Below are positions 9,322-20,412 of a stretch of DNA of 22,500 bases, piece after piece (position 1 is the stretch's first letter; the number at the start of each line of letters is the position of its first letter). This DNA comes from Coniella vitis. Lineage: Eukaryota > Ascomycota > Sordariomycetes > Diaporthales > Schizoparmaceae. Under the pieces are notes generated by a model. The model was not told the origin of the DNA, searched no databases, and was given only the letters and a program-made list of their open reading frames with translations. The position numbers were made by a program, and so were the translations under genes. The DNA lies in assembly GCA_011317545.1 (NCBI GenBank), contig WUJK01000012.1, positions 1 to 22,500 of the forward strand. Reading direction: 5' to 3'.

Positions 9322-12300
9322 CTATAATAACTTTTTATTTTTATATTCTTTAATAAGATCTAGGTATACGTTCTTTAGTAGTTCCTAAGTATTTTCCGAA
9401 TTATCGTAGTTTTTCTATTTAATAAGGTATTATTTTCCGCGTCCGCGTTTACGTAAGTCGAGGATCTATTTAACTTCGTACTATGCTTGCTCTGGTTCGA
9501 TAATATCTATATCGTACGAGAGTTCTGCGTCTACTAGTGCTAGTTCGAGGAGTAAAATATAAAAGACTGGGTATAGACGTATATATAGGATTTCGAGTTC
9601 GTAGTTAACTAGGGAGATTTATCGTGCAATTTTATAAGGTCCGAGTTTCTTATAATCGAGTTTATCGCTAGGTTTAGTAGTTTTAATGTTTTTACGCTTA
9701 AGGTAGACTTTATCTCCCTTCTATAGGATTAGTCCCTTAATCCTTTTCTTATTAGCGTATTTCGTTATTTATTCTTTAACGTCCTAAAGTATACGTCGAG
9801 TATCTTCGTATAATTATTTAATTCTTCTAGCGTATTAGTCTACCGTTTCTACGTTTCCACCTAGTAGTATTTCGTAATATACCGTAGGGTTATATCCGTA
9901 GAGTAGGAAGAATAGTAATTTTCCTATACTTATTATATCTACGCTATTATAGGCGAATTATACTATAGGTAGAAGTTCGACCTAATTATCTTATTCGTAG
10001 TTAATATAATATCGTAGATATTATTCTAAAATCTAGTTAGTACGTTCCGTTTATCCGTCTATCTAAGGATAAAATGCCGTAGATATACGTTATATCGTTC
10101 CGAGGTATTTAGTAAGTAAGATCCAGAATTTCGATACGAATTTTCTATCTCTATCTAATATAATTTCCTAAGGTATTCCGTAGTTAGCGATAATAATACG
10201 GAGGAATATATATACGAGTTCTTCTACGGTACTTCTTTCCTTATATAATAGGAAGTATACGTACTTACTTAGTCTGCAAACTACTACTAGGATACTATCG
10301 TATTATACCTAAGTTAAGGGTTCTCGTAAAAGGGGTAGCTTAATAATAAAGTCTAGACTAATAGATAACCAAATAGTCGTAGGTATTAATAGAGGTTATA
10401 ATAATCCGTAAGGTTTATATCGTTCTATCTTATTTCGTTTATATATATCGTAGTTATTAATAATATCTATAACTTGTTTCTTAAGGTTCGGTAGGTTCTA
10501 ATAACGTTAGATCCTTTTATAGGTTACTCTAATTCCTTAATATCTATATACTAGTACGCTATAAATACTTCTAATATAATCGTTTTATTCCGGTGTTATT
10601 ATATTATCGAGGTTAGGTATTTCTCCTTCGATATATAGTATTACGTTAAGTTCCTTAGTAATAGATAGTATAGTAAGGTTGCCTTCCGAATCTTCCCTAA
10701 AGATTACTATAATATCCTAGTCTTTACTATTACTATCCTTATAATCTAACCGTCTACTAAGAGCGTCTACTCGTTCGTTTTCTTTACCTTTACGGTAGAT
10801 AATTTTAAAGTCGAATTCTAATAGAAATTCGTACTATCTAACTTATCGTTTATTAAGCTGCTTTATTAAGGTAAATACCTAAAGGTTCTTATAATCCGTA
10901 TATATAAGAATTTATTATTTTACGCCGATAAGGTAGTATCGCTATTCCCTAAAGGCTTCTACTATTACTATAAGTTCTTAATCGGGCGTTCTATAGTTAA
11001 ATTCTAGTCCGTTTAGCTTCTTACTAAAGTTGCTAACTATTCGTAATCGTCCTTTATCGTCTCGTTATCCGAGTTATCTACCGAGTATATAATCTAATAT
11101 ATTTATCTCGATCTCGAAAACTTTATCTTAATCTACTTCGACTAGGATTAGTTCTAATATAACTATATCCTTAATTATACTAAAGGCTTTCTATACCTAT
11201 TCGTTCCAGTTAAAGGTAATATCCTTTTTCGTAAGTTCTATAAGTAGTACTATAATACTACTATAGTTCTTAATAAATTATCGGTAGAAGTTAGTATAGC
11301 CTAAGAAGGCTTTAACGTCCTTAACGTTCTAAGGTATAGGCTAATCCCTAACTACCTATACTTTATCTTTCTATATTCGTATATACCCTAGTATAATAAT
11401 ATATCCGAGATAGTTAACTTTTTAAGTATTCCAGTTATATTTAGTAGGTTCTACCAAAATCTTATTATCTTAGAGGATTTATAGGATTATTATAACGTAT
11501 TTCTAATATTCCTCGAATATCTTTAAGTAAATAAGGATATTATCTAGGTAAGCGATTATAAAATAATCGAGGTATTCGTATAAGATAAAGTTTATTATTT
11601 CCTAGAATAATATAGGGGCGTTAGTAAGTCCGAATAGTATAATAAGATATTCGAAATATCCGTAGCGTATTCTAAACGCTATTTTCTATTCTTCTCCGGG
11701 TTTAATACGGATATACGTATATCCCTCTTTAAGGTCGAGGGCCGTAAACTATTAGGCTCCTCTAAATCTATCTCTAAGTTCTTTAAAGAGAGGTAAGGGG
11801 TACCGATTCTTAATTATAATATCGTTAAGTTACCGATAGTTAACGTATAATCGTAATTTGCCGTTTTTCTTTAATATAAATAGGATTAGGTATCCTACTA
11901 GTAAATAGGAGGGTCTAATATAGCCTTTCTTAAGATTTTCGTCGATATATTCTCTAAGTGCTTTAAGTTTATCTTTATCTAATCCGTAGATAGGAAAGAA
12001 CTTTAGTTATTCTCCTTCTTTAAATAGGATCTCGTAATCGTATAAGCCGTACTCTAATAGGCCGTTATCGAATTTTCCTTAAAATAGTTTTATAAACTTC
12101 CGATACTCTTCTAGTATACCGGAGAGGTCTCTAAACGTATCTTCGTCTTATATAATTACTATTATAAGGAGATATCGTTATACGTACTTAGTTCCTTCTT
12201 AAACTTATCGCGATAATATATCCTATTATCTATAGAATCCTATTATATTATATTCTAATCTACCGTATCCCTTCTTCTATTAGGTACTAATTATTACTAG

Positions 12301-12334
12301 ATCCTTTTCTATAAGCTATCGAGGTTTATTATAT
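9322..12334 (-). pseudogene. Ty3/gypsy pol of element A: RT, RNase H, integrase, chromodomain (broken)
   Basis: Read on the minus strand, domains run from high to low coordinates. Reverse transcriptase (about 12,050-11,300) shows KKNGKLRLYVNYR, NRYPLPL and ALDL; its catalytic YLDD at 11,539-11,550 reads YLDN. RNase H (about 11,170-10,750) ends with IYRKGKENERVDALSRR. The integrase has its zinc-finger CxxC changed to YDIY (10,441-10,452), a first Asp in SLDFI (about 10,343-10,368), a second in DRDRKF (about 10,140-10,165), and the DGxTERT segment (about 10,040-10,065). A C-terminal chromodomain (about 9,490-9,370, YEVxxILD...TxE) would in live relatives bind methylated histone H3 and guide insertion to heterochromatin. 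Pol ends at TAG 9,322-9,324. Many stops correspond to Gln or Trp codons. The N-terminal RT region and protease are missing beyond 12,334. It is non-functional. Confidence 0.9.
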
Positions 12335-12362
12335 ATTAGGACTAACCGACGGAAGAAAGCGG

Positions 12363-12760
12363 TAATTATCGTACGAGAGATAAAGGCGTTATAAGAAACG
12401 ACGGCTGCCTTCTCCTACGCTATACGAGGCTGCTATTATCGTACGAGAGATAAAGCCGAACGAATAATAGGATTAGACCTAGCCTTAGGCCTAACTATAT
12501 AAGGCTACTATTATCGTATAAGAGATAAAGCCGAATAATAGGATATAGCCTATACGATAGGCCTAACTATACGAGGCTGCTATTATACGAGGCTGCTATT
12601 ATCGCATAAGGGATAAAGCCGAATAATAGGATATAGCCTACGCGATAGGCCCTAACTATACGAGGCTACGATTATCGTATAAGGGATAGAAAGCCGAATA
12701 ATCGGATATAGCTTAGGCGATAGGCCTAACTATATAAGGCTGCTATTCTATTATCGTACG
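12363..12760 (+). repeat. Tandem array of about 70-79-bp units
   Basis: The word ATTATCG or its close variants recurs at 12,365, 12,435, 12,510, 12,598, 12,671 and 12,750, with spacings of 70, 75, 88, 73 and 79 bp. The 88-bp unit contains a 16-bp internal duplication (ACGAGGCTGCTATTAT). Each unit reads roughly ATTATCGTA, GAGATAAAGCCG, AATAATAGGAT, GATAGGCCTAACTATA, AGGCTGCT. Wording and position resemble the array at 5,275-5,830, although here CA/TG loss is much stronger. Confidence 0.85.
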
Positions 12761-12768
12761 CGTCTTAT

Positions 12769-12829
12769 TAAAGGGGGGGTAGGCTTGGGGTTAGGTTGGG
12801 GTTGGGTATAGGGTTGGGGTTGCGACGAC
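12769..12829 (+). repeat. G-rich degenerate telomere-like tract
   Basis: This is a run of GGGGGGGTAGG, TTGGGG, TTAGG, TTGGGG, TTGGG, TATAGGG and TTGGGG units on the plus strand. It resembles the 6,027-6,101 tract and holds the same position after a tandem array. Degenerate TTAGGG/TTGGGG units suggest telomere-related origin or convergent G-rich slippage. Confidence 0.75.
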
Positions 12830-12985
12830 CCTATACGTACGACGTCGATTAGTAGACTATAGCTTAATAGACTATAGCTCAAAACGCACGGGCCACCTGC
12901 AGATTTATATAGCCCCACCCGTGGACTAAGGCTTAATCCGGGGCAGAATAGTAGGTAGGATTACTTACGGAAATAACTATAGTCT
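12830..12985 (+). repeat. Conserved tail of the compound block, copy 2, joined to the element C 3' end
   Basis: GCGACGACCCT, AAAACGCACGG and CTTAATCCGGGGCAGAATAGT match the order seen at 6,102-6,265. A short direct repeat, TAGACTATAGCT, occurs twice at about 12,853-12,880. From about 12,930 onward it aligns with the 3' internal ends of elements A and B (reverse complement of 8,431-8,510 and 13,945-14,020), so it is the 3' untranslated region of element C. Confidence 0.6.
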
Positions 12986-13003
12986 TTAGGGATAAAGACC
13001 GAT

Positions 13004-13016
13004 AGAAGGGAGATAA
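13004..13016 (+). other. Polypurine tract of element C
   Basis: AGAAGGGAGATAA lies directly before the element C LTR on the plus strand. It shows that element C had the opposite orientation to A and B. Confidence 0.75.
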
Positions 13017-13451
13017 TATTATAACCTATAGTTATATAGGTTATAAGAATAAGCTAATATAATATAGTATTAGGAATCGGGATTATAACGGACCGATAGG
13101 ATCTCTTATATAAGGATATATAAGGATAGTATAACCTAGGGTTAGGGTTGGATTATTAATATAACTAAGGTAGTCGGAGCGATAATAATCTAAATAATCT
13201 AAATAATCTAACGCTTCTATCGCTCCTAATAATCCAAGGATCTATATTCGCTATAGATAAGGGAATAATAGAAGAATATAAGGATAATAGATTTCCTAGC
13301 TATTAAATAGTTTTCCTTATAATCTTTAGTTATAAATCTAAGTATTATTTTATATAATAGGGTAATCCCTCTTAATTACTTATAATACTTAATATTGCTC
13401 GATAACGTACGAAGACTTAAAGGTATATTTCCCCCTCCTGCTAATATATAA
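13017..13451 (+). repeat. Element C 3' LTR, first part (split by element B)
   Basis: This is an inverted copy of the A/B LTR. It starts TATTATAACC (complement of the B LTR end) and runs to the element B insertion point. The remainder is at 20,898-20,943. The two pieces total 481 bp, against 480 bp for each element B LTR. It includes AGGGTTAGGG at 13,138-13,147. Confidence 0.9.
13447..13451. repeat. Target-site duplication of element B, left copy (TATAA)
   Basis: These five bases lie immediately left of the element B LTR. The right copy is TACAA (20,893-20,897). The single difference is a CA-to-TA change, as RIP would cause. Removing element B and one copy restores a continuous element C LTR. 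Confidence 0.85.
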
Positions 13452-13931
13452 TATAATGATCCTTGCCTGAATCCCGGATTCTGGAAGTACCTATGAGTTG
13501 TATATTAGCAGGCGGGGAAGTATTACCTTTAAGTCTTCGTACGTTATCGAGCAATATCAAGTGTTATAAGTAATTAAGAGGGATTACCCTATTATATAAA
13601 ATAATACTTAGATTTATAACTAAAGACTTATAAGGAAACTATCTAATATTAAGCTATAAACTCCTATCCTTATATCCTTCTATTATTTCCTATCTATAGT
13701 AAGTATAGATCCTTAGATTACCGGGAGTGATAGGAGCGTTAGCTTATTTAGATTATTTAGATTATTATCGCTCTAACTATCTTAGTTATCTAGGTAATCC
13801 GACCCTAACCCTGGTTATACTGTTCTATATTCTTATATAAGAGATCCCTATCGGTCCGTTAAAGTTCCGATTTACTAGTATATAGTTACGCTAGCCTATT
13901 CCTATAACCTATATATTTATAGGTTATAATA
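13452..13931 (-). repeat. 3' LTR of element B (480 bp)
   Basis: Plus-strand ends are TATAATGATCC and GGTTATAATA. It has the same length as the right LTR, with differences that are overwhelmingly TA here against TG or CA there in the outermost part. It contains CCCTAACCCT at 13,803-13,812. Confidence 0.93.
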
Positions 13932-13944
13932 TTATCTCCCTTCT
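13932..13944 (-). other. Polypurine tract of element B
   Basis: The minus strand reads AGAAGGGAGATAA, directly abutting the 3' LTR. It is identical to the tracts in A and C. Confidence 0.8.
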
Positions 13945-14305
13945 ATTAGTCTTTATCCCTAAAGACCTATATTATTTCCGTAAGTAGTCCTACCTAATAT
14001 TCTTACTCCGGATTATACCTTCCTAATCCGTTATATCTACGGGTATCCAGAAATCGCGTTCGAAGAAAACCGAGTAATATAACCGTCTTTATCTTTCTAT
14101 CGAAACTTTTAGTTTTAAGATAATACCTTATTCTCTCTATACTTCTAAAGGGTAGTTATACCGTATAATAGATAGTATTTCGTATTATTCTGCGTACGTA
14201 AAACGAGGAAAACGATATAATAGGAATAGTATTCCTATAAATACCCGTAAGTTCTAGCTATAATAATTTTCCTTATTAGTATACTAACTCTATATAGTTT
14301 CTCGT

Positions 14306-14668
14306 ATTTTATCGGAGGAGAAAAAACTTCGTATATAGGAGGCTAATATGCGTAAGGAGCTTCGTAAGGCTTATCGTAAGGCGGGGGAGGCGCTTTCTCG
14401 CTTAGAGCGTCTTCGTATTTAGCGTAAGTCTCTAGTAAAGAGGAGTACGAAGTTAGTAAATACGGGGTTAGAGTCGCTTAATACTTAGGAGGAGTAGGAA
14501 GCCGAGTCTAGCGTAAATACGGCTATCTCCGCGGAATCTAAAGCTATTACCGAATTATAGGAGATTAGTAGTTTTAGGGTAATAGACTTTAATACTTTCC
14601 TAGAGTCTACGGATTTATCCGCATCTAACTTCTTCGGCTTAGGGTCTTCTACTATTAGTAATTTATAA
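14306..14668 (+). pseudogene. Opposing coiled-coil-like ORF in element B
   Basis: A plus-strand frame ends at TAA 14,666-14,668, only two bases before the stop of pol on the other strand (14,671-14,673), so the two genes converge. It reads SEEKKLRI, then MRKELRKAYRKAGEALSRLE, KRSTKLVNTGLESLN, an acidic/Ser-rich part, and a hydrophobic Ser/Gly-rich end (SASNFFGLGSSTISNL). Five internal stops (TAG) sit at probable former Gln codons. The heptad-like Leu spacing and high Lys/Arg/Glu content suggest a coiled coil. It corresponds to the ORF at 8,770-9,184 in element A. Conservation across two elements supports a genuine but unnamed accessory gene. The start is not defined. Confidence 0.6.
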
Positions 14669-14670
14669 CT

Positions 14671-17600
14671 CTAATTTTCGTATTCTTTAATTAGATTTTT
14701 ATAGATATTTTTTAGGGGTTCCTAAGTATTTTCTAAGTTATTATATCCTTTCTATTTAATAAGGTATTATTTTCCGCGTCCGCGTTTGCGTAAGTTGAGA
14801 ATTTATTTAACTTCGTATTATGCTTATTCTGGTTCGATAATATCTATATCGTACGAGAGTTCTGCGTCTGCTAGTGCTAGTTCTAGAAGTAAAATATAGA
14901 AGACTAGGTATAAACGTATATATAGGATTTCGAGTTTATAGTTAACTAGGGAAATTTATTATATAATTTTATAAGGTCCGAGTTTCTTATAGTCGAGTTT
15001 ATCGCTAGGTCTGGTAGTTTTAATATTTTTATAATTAAGGTAGACTTTATCTCCTTTCTATAGGATTAATCCTTTAATCCTTTTCTAATTAGCGTATTTC
15101 GTTATTTATTCTTTAATATCCTAAAGTATATATCGAGTATCTTCGTATAATTACTTAATTCTTCTAGCGTATTAGTCTGCTATTTCTATATTTCTACCTA
15201 GTAGTATTTTATAATATACCGTAGGGTTATATCCGTAGAGTAGGAAGAATAGTAATTTTCCTATACTTATCGTATCTACGCTATTATAAGCGAATTATAC
15301 TATAGGTAAGAGTTCGATCTAATTATCTTATTCGTAGTTAATATAGTATTATAGATACTATTCTATAATCTAATTAGTACGTTCTATTTATCCGTTTATC
15401 TAAGGATAAAATGCTATAGATATACGTTATATCGTTCCGAGGTATTTAGTAAGTAAGATCTAGAATTTTAATATAAATTTTCTATCTTTATCTAATATAA
15501 TTTCCTAAGGTATTCTATAATTAGCGATAATAATACGGAGGAATATATATACGAGTTCTTCTACGGTACTACTTTCTTTATATAGTAGGAAGTATACGTA
15601 CTTGCTTAGTCTATAAACTACTACTAAGATACTATCGTACTATACCTAAGTTAAGGGTTCTTATAAGAGGGGTAGCTTAGTAATAAAGTCTAGATTAATA
15701 GATAACTAAATAGTCGTAGGTACTAGTAGAGGTTATAATAGTCTATAAGGTTTATATTATTCTATTTTATTCCGTTTATATATATTATAGTTATTAACGA
15801 TATCTATAACTCGTTTCTTAAGGTTTAGTAGGTTCTAATAACGTTAGATCCTTTTATAGGTTACTCTAATTCCTTAGTATCTATATACTAGTACGCTATA
15901 GATACTTCTAATATAGTCGTTTTATTCCGGTATTATTATACTATCGAGGTTAGGTATTTCTCCTTCGATATATAGTATTACGTTAAGTTCCTTGGTAATA
16001 GATAGTATAATAAGGTTACCTTCCGAATCTTCCCTAAAGATTACTATAATATCCTAGTCTTTACTATTACTATCCTTATAGTCTAACTATCTACTAAGAG
16101 CGTTTATTCGTTCGTTTTCTTTGCCTTTACGGTAGATAATTTTAAAGTCGAATTCTAATAGAAATTCGTATTATCTAATTTATCGTTTATTAAGCTACTT
16201 TATTAAGGTAAATACCTAAAGGTTCTTATAATCCGTATATATAAGAATTTATTATTTTGCGCCGATAAGGTAATATTACTATTCCCTAAAGGCTTCTACT
16301 ATTATTATAAGTTCTTAATTAGGCGTTCCGTAGTTAAGTTCTGGTTTATTTAGCTTTTTACTAAAGTTACTAATTATTCGTAATCGTCCTTTATTATCTC
16401 GTTATCCGAGTTATCCGCCGAGTATATAGTTTAATACGTTTATCTCGATCTCGAAAACTTTATCTTAGTCTGCTTCGACTAGGATTAGTTCTAATATAAT
16501 AGCGTCCTTGATTATATTAAAGGCTTTCTATACCTATTCGTTCTAGTTAAAGGTAATATCCTTTTTCGTAAGTTCCGTAAGTAATACTATAATACTACTA
16601 TAGTTCTTAATAAATTATCGGTAGAAGTTAGTATAGCTTAAGAAGGCTTTAATATCCTTAACGTTCTAAGGTATAGGCTAGTCCCTAACTACTTATACTT
16701 TATCTTTCTATATTCGTATATACCCTAGTATAATAGTATATCCGAGGTAGTTAACTTCTTAGGTATTCTAGTTATATTTAGTAGGTTTTATTAAAATCTT
16801 ATTATCTTAGAGGATTTATAGGATTATTATAATATACTTCTAATATTCTTCGAATATCTTCGAGTAAATAAGGATATCGTTTAGGTAAGCGATTATAAAA
16901 TAGTCGAGGTATTTATATAAGATAAAGTTTATTATTTCCTAGAATAATACGGGGGTATTAGTAAGTCCGAATAGTATAATAAGGTATTCGAAATATCTGT
17001 AGTATATTCTAAACGCTGTTTTCTATTCTTCTCCGGGTTTAATACGAATATATATATATCCTTCTTTAAGGTTAAGGGCTATAAACTATTAGGCTTCTCT
17101 AAGTTTATTTCTAAGTTCTTTAAAGAGAGGTAAGGGGTATCGATTTTTAATTATAATATTATTAAGTTGCTAATAATTAATATATAGTTATAGTTTGCCG
17201 TTTTTCTTTAGTATAAATAGGATTAGGTATCCTACTAGTAAATATAAGGGTTTAATATAGCCTTTCTTAAGATTTTCGTCGATATATTCTCTAAGTACCT
17301 TAAGTTTATCCTTATCTAATCTATAGATAGGAAAGAACTTTAATTATTCTCCTTCTTTAAGTAGGATCTTATAATCGTATAGGCTATACTCTAATAGGCT
17401 ATTATCGAATTTTCCTTAAAATAATTTTATAAACTTCCGATACTCCTCTAGTATACCGGAGAGGTCTCTAAACGTATCTTTATCTTATATAGTTGCTATT
17501 ATAAGGAGATATCGTTATATATACTTAGTTCCTTCTTAAACTTATTACGATAATATATCTTACTATCTATAGAATCCTATTATATTATATCCTAATCTGC

Positions 17601-18265
17601 TATATCCCTTATTCTATTAGGTATTAACTATCGTTAGATCCTTCTTTATAAGCTATCGAGGTTTATTATATCCTAGGGTAGCTATCGCCTTAGCTCTTCT
17701 CGATTTAGAGGTATATATAAATTCGTTTAAGCCCCTACTATCTAGGTATCACTTAATAACTAAATCCGATCCTACGCTTTTAATTATAACCGCTTCTTAG
17801 GTATCCGCTTTATCCTATAAAATATAGCTATTAGTCTAATCGATTCGAGGATTTTCCTTTCTTAACTATAATATACCTAAGATTAGCTTATATTATACGG
17901 TATCCGTAATATCGAAGTTTATTAGTATCGTACGTCTATAGATCGTAACTAGTAATTAATTAGATTCTATATCGATAATATCTTAGCTATAAGCAACTTC
18001 TATACCTTCTATAATGCTAAGTTTATAGGGTTCTATCTTTTTCTTCTAAGGTATCCGTTCTCTATTAATAACGCTTAGGGATATAAAGTTTCCTTATACT
18101 CCGCTATCTAGGAGTATTATATAATATTTATCGCTAATTCGTACTGCGATTTTTAAATATTCGTACGTCGAGCTATCTATCGTATAGAGGGACTTTACCG
18201 TAAGTCCTAATCGCTTATTATCCCTTATAGGCGATCCTTACCTTTTAGGTTCTACTATTCTTATT
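14671..18265 (-). pseudogene. Ty3/gypsy pol of element B: protease, RT, RNase H, integrase, chromodomain (broken)
   Basis: On the minus strand the frame begins with an aspartic protease region (KIAVRISDKYY, then LLDSG at about 18,100-18,114, with DSG at 18,100-18,108 intact). A spacer is followed by reverse transcriptase (LREYIDENLKKGYIKP, KKNGKL, NRYPLPL, and the catalytic box at 16,876-16,887 reading YLND instead of YLDD), RNase H (IYRKGKEN, ALSRR), integrase (Asp residues, DGxTERT region near 15,390), and a chromodomain at about 14,820-14,710. The stop is TAG 14,671-14,673. It aligns with element A pol at an offset of about 5,337 bp. Live relatives make one polyprotein that is cut by the protease and copies element RNA inside virus-like particles. 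Here many CAG/CAA/TGG codons are stops. It is non-functional, with certain family identity. Confidence 0.9.
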
Positions 18266-18902
18266 ATACTCTAAGGGCTACTATTTATACTAGGTTCTTA
18301 GCTTATTATATTCCGTATTATATATATACTACGGCTTATCGCTATAGGCGTACTTAGTTTTCTTCTTCTATATAGGGAGTTTATACTCCGGGCTAACTAT
18401 CTTTAAGGTTATAGTAAGTATATGCTTTATCCGTTAGGTATTCTATATAATCGGCGCGCTTATAGAAGCTATAGTGCGTAGGTTCTACGTATACGGGCTT
18501 TGTAAGCTTTTCCCTTTATTTCTATTCGCGTATTCTATACTAATCGAGCGCTTTTTCTTATACGTAAGGTGCGTATTAGGGTATTATATATTAGTACTAT
18601 TTTACTTATCGCGTGGTATATTCGTAGGGGGTATTATATATAAGGCTAATACTAGCGTAGTTTCCCCTTATTTTAAGTATTTTATAATAATTGCTATTAT
18701 CGTTATTATAAGCGATAATGCTATGCCCTATTTCGCGTATAGGGAATTACTCGTTAGTTACCTTATATTTGAAGTATTATCTGTAATTATATATAATATA
18801 GGCAAACTATATAATCTAGTAATACTTTTCGTAGAGGTGATTAATTCGTACGTCTTCCTATATAAGGGGGGTTTTATCTTAATAAGATATTATTCGGAAT
18901 AG
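18266..18902. other. Unassigned segment between protease and gag
   Basis: On the gag-pol strand no domain can be named, and the distance from knuckle to protease (about 1.2 kb) is longer than usual for gypsy elements. On the plus strand there is a stop-free frame at 18,474-18,902 encoding 142 very hydrophobic residues (many Ile, Leu, Phe, Tyr). Hydrophobic antisense frames arise easily opposite AT-rich RIPped DNA, so this is probably a shadow, but an insertion in element B cannot be excluded because element A lacks the region. Confidence 0.35.
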
Positions 18903-20290
18903 TTCTCTAAGTATAATATTATAAATAAGGTAGTATATATCTCCTTTATTAATATCTTCGTTTATAGAGCTTTCTAATTCTAAGCTTATTTCTTCGTTAA
19001 TAGTTTAGGTGCTAGTATTCTAACCGATACTAAGCGTTTCCTATTATTCCGTAATTTTTATAATATTACTTTATAAAGTATCCGTTAGGAGAGGCGTCCT
19101 CTAGGTAATTATAATTTATCGTTCCTTATAAGGTTTCTAAGGGAACTATCCTAAGCCTTACTTTGCCGAGAGGTATATTATATAATTATCCTTATAATAG
19201 AAGGTCTAGTTAAGGAGTCTATAATCGGAGTTATCCGATACTTACTCTAGAAGCTAGTTTTAGCTGGGAGTGGAATCCGTAGTCTCGCGTATTATAATAT
19301 TAGCTTATCGTCCTTCGGGGATTTTCTTAAATTCTCTAGGTTTCTTAGGTTATCGGTACTCTCGTACGAAGTAGCCTATCTTGCTATAGTTAAAGTATTC
19401 CTTGCTTATAGGTTTACGTTAAGCTGCGTTAAGCTTTATAGGGCCTAAGTATATCGTACTGCTAGTTGCCGTACCTTATTACTAGAAGCTGCGGTTAGTT
19501 ATCTATTAAATCCGCTATCCTATATTAGCGTAATTCCTCTATATAGTATAGCTTCCTCCTTTCTTACTTTTCTCTATATATTTTTCGTAGAGACGGTTAT
19601 CGATACGGATAGCGTTATTATTAAATATCGTAAAGTCTTTAGGCTAATCCTACTTAAAGATTTCGTCCTTAACCTTATCCTTAAGTCCTTTATAATAGTA
19701 TTCTATAAGGTTCTTATCTTCCTATAGGAGGCGTACTAAGAGTTGCTTAAAGCGGATTATATAGGCTAAAGTAGACTTATTCTATTTAAATTCTATAAGT
19801 TACTACGCTATAGTCCGTTCTTTATTAGGATTATTAAATATTTCCTTAAGGATACGTTCGAATCCTACGAATAAATCGAATATATTCTTAGTAGTCGTTT
19901 TACGTTAATCGAGGTTACCTAGATATTTAATATAATTACGAAGTAAGGGTTTATACTAGATAAATACGTCCTTTTCGAGTTATATACCGGTTAGGATAAC
20001 TTTATCGGGTTCGGTAGTAAATTATACTATATTATATAGGAAGTACGCCTTATAATAGGTAAGGAACCCTTAAAGCATCTTCTAGTTACCGTCGTATATA
20101 ATAGGTTTATCTATCTTATAGCCGTTACCGGTATTTTAAATAATAAGCGCTAGGGGTATAGTAGCCGTAGCTTAGTATTATTCGAGCTACTAGGCCTACC
20201 TACGGATAATACGATTCTACTACTCCTAATTCTACTAAAGTATAATAAGTTATTAGGTAAGTTTAATTAATTAGTATATTATATCTTCCT
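18903..20290 (-). pseudogene. Ty3/gypsy gag of element B (broken)
   Basis: On the minus strand the gag domain shows KPIIYDGN, FLTYYKAYFLYN, EKDVFIxYKPLLRNYIK, NIFDLFVGFERILKEIF and EYYYKGLKDKVKDEIF between about 20,130 and 19,610, in the order seen in fungal gypsy capsid proteins. A zinc knuckle follows at 19,352-19,401; it reads YFNYSKIGYFVREY, with Tyr at all four ligand positions of the CX2CX4HX4C pattern. In live elements this protein forms the particle shell and the knuckle binds RNA. Several Gln and Trp codons have become stops. Start and end are approximate: the initiator ATG is not identifiable and the gag-pol junction is unresolved. Confidence 0.85.
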
Positions 20291-20412
20291 AAGTTACGAC
20301 CTAGCGATATCCTTCTCCTAAGGTAAACGGGGTAGGAGTTTAAGGAGCTATTACTATACTTAATATTACCTAAGAGGTATATATAGACCGTCCTAAATAA
20401 GAGTTATAAAAA

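Larger units (their letters stand above)
7962..12334 (-). mobile_element. Truncated Ty3/gypsy element A (chromovirus type)
   Basis: This minus-strand LTR retrotransposon consists of the 3' LTR (7,962-8,417), polypurine tract, a short opposing ORF, and pol from the chromodomain back to the N-terminal part of reverse transcriptase. Homology with element B stops at about 12,334 (B position about 17,671), so protease, gag and the 5' LTR are missing. It interrupts copy E at 7,961. All coding parts are inactivated by RIP-type changes. Its LTR differs from those of B and C in the middle (about 8,190-8,280), so it belongs to a related but distinct subfamily. Confidence 0.85.
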
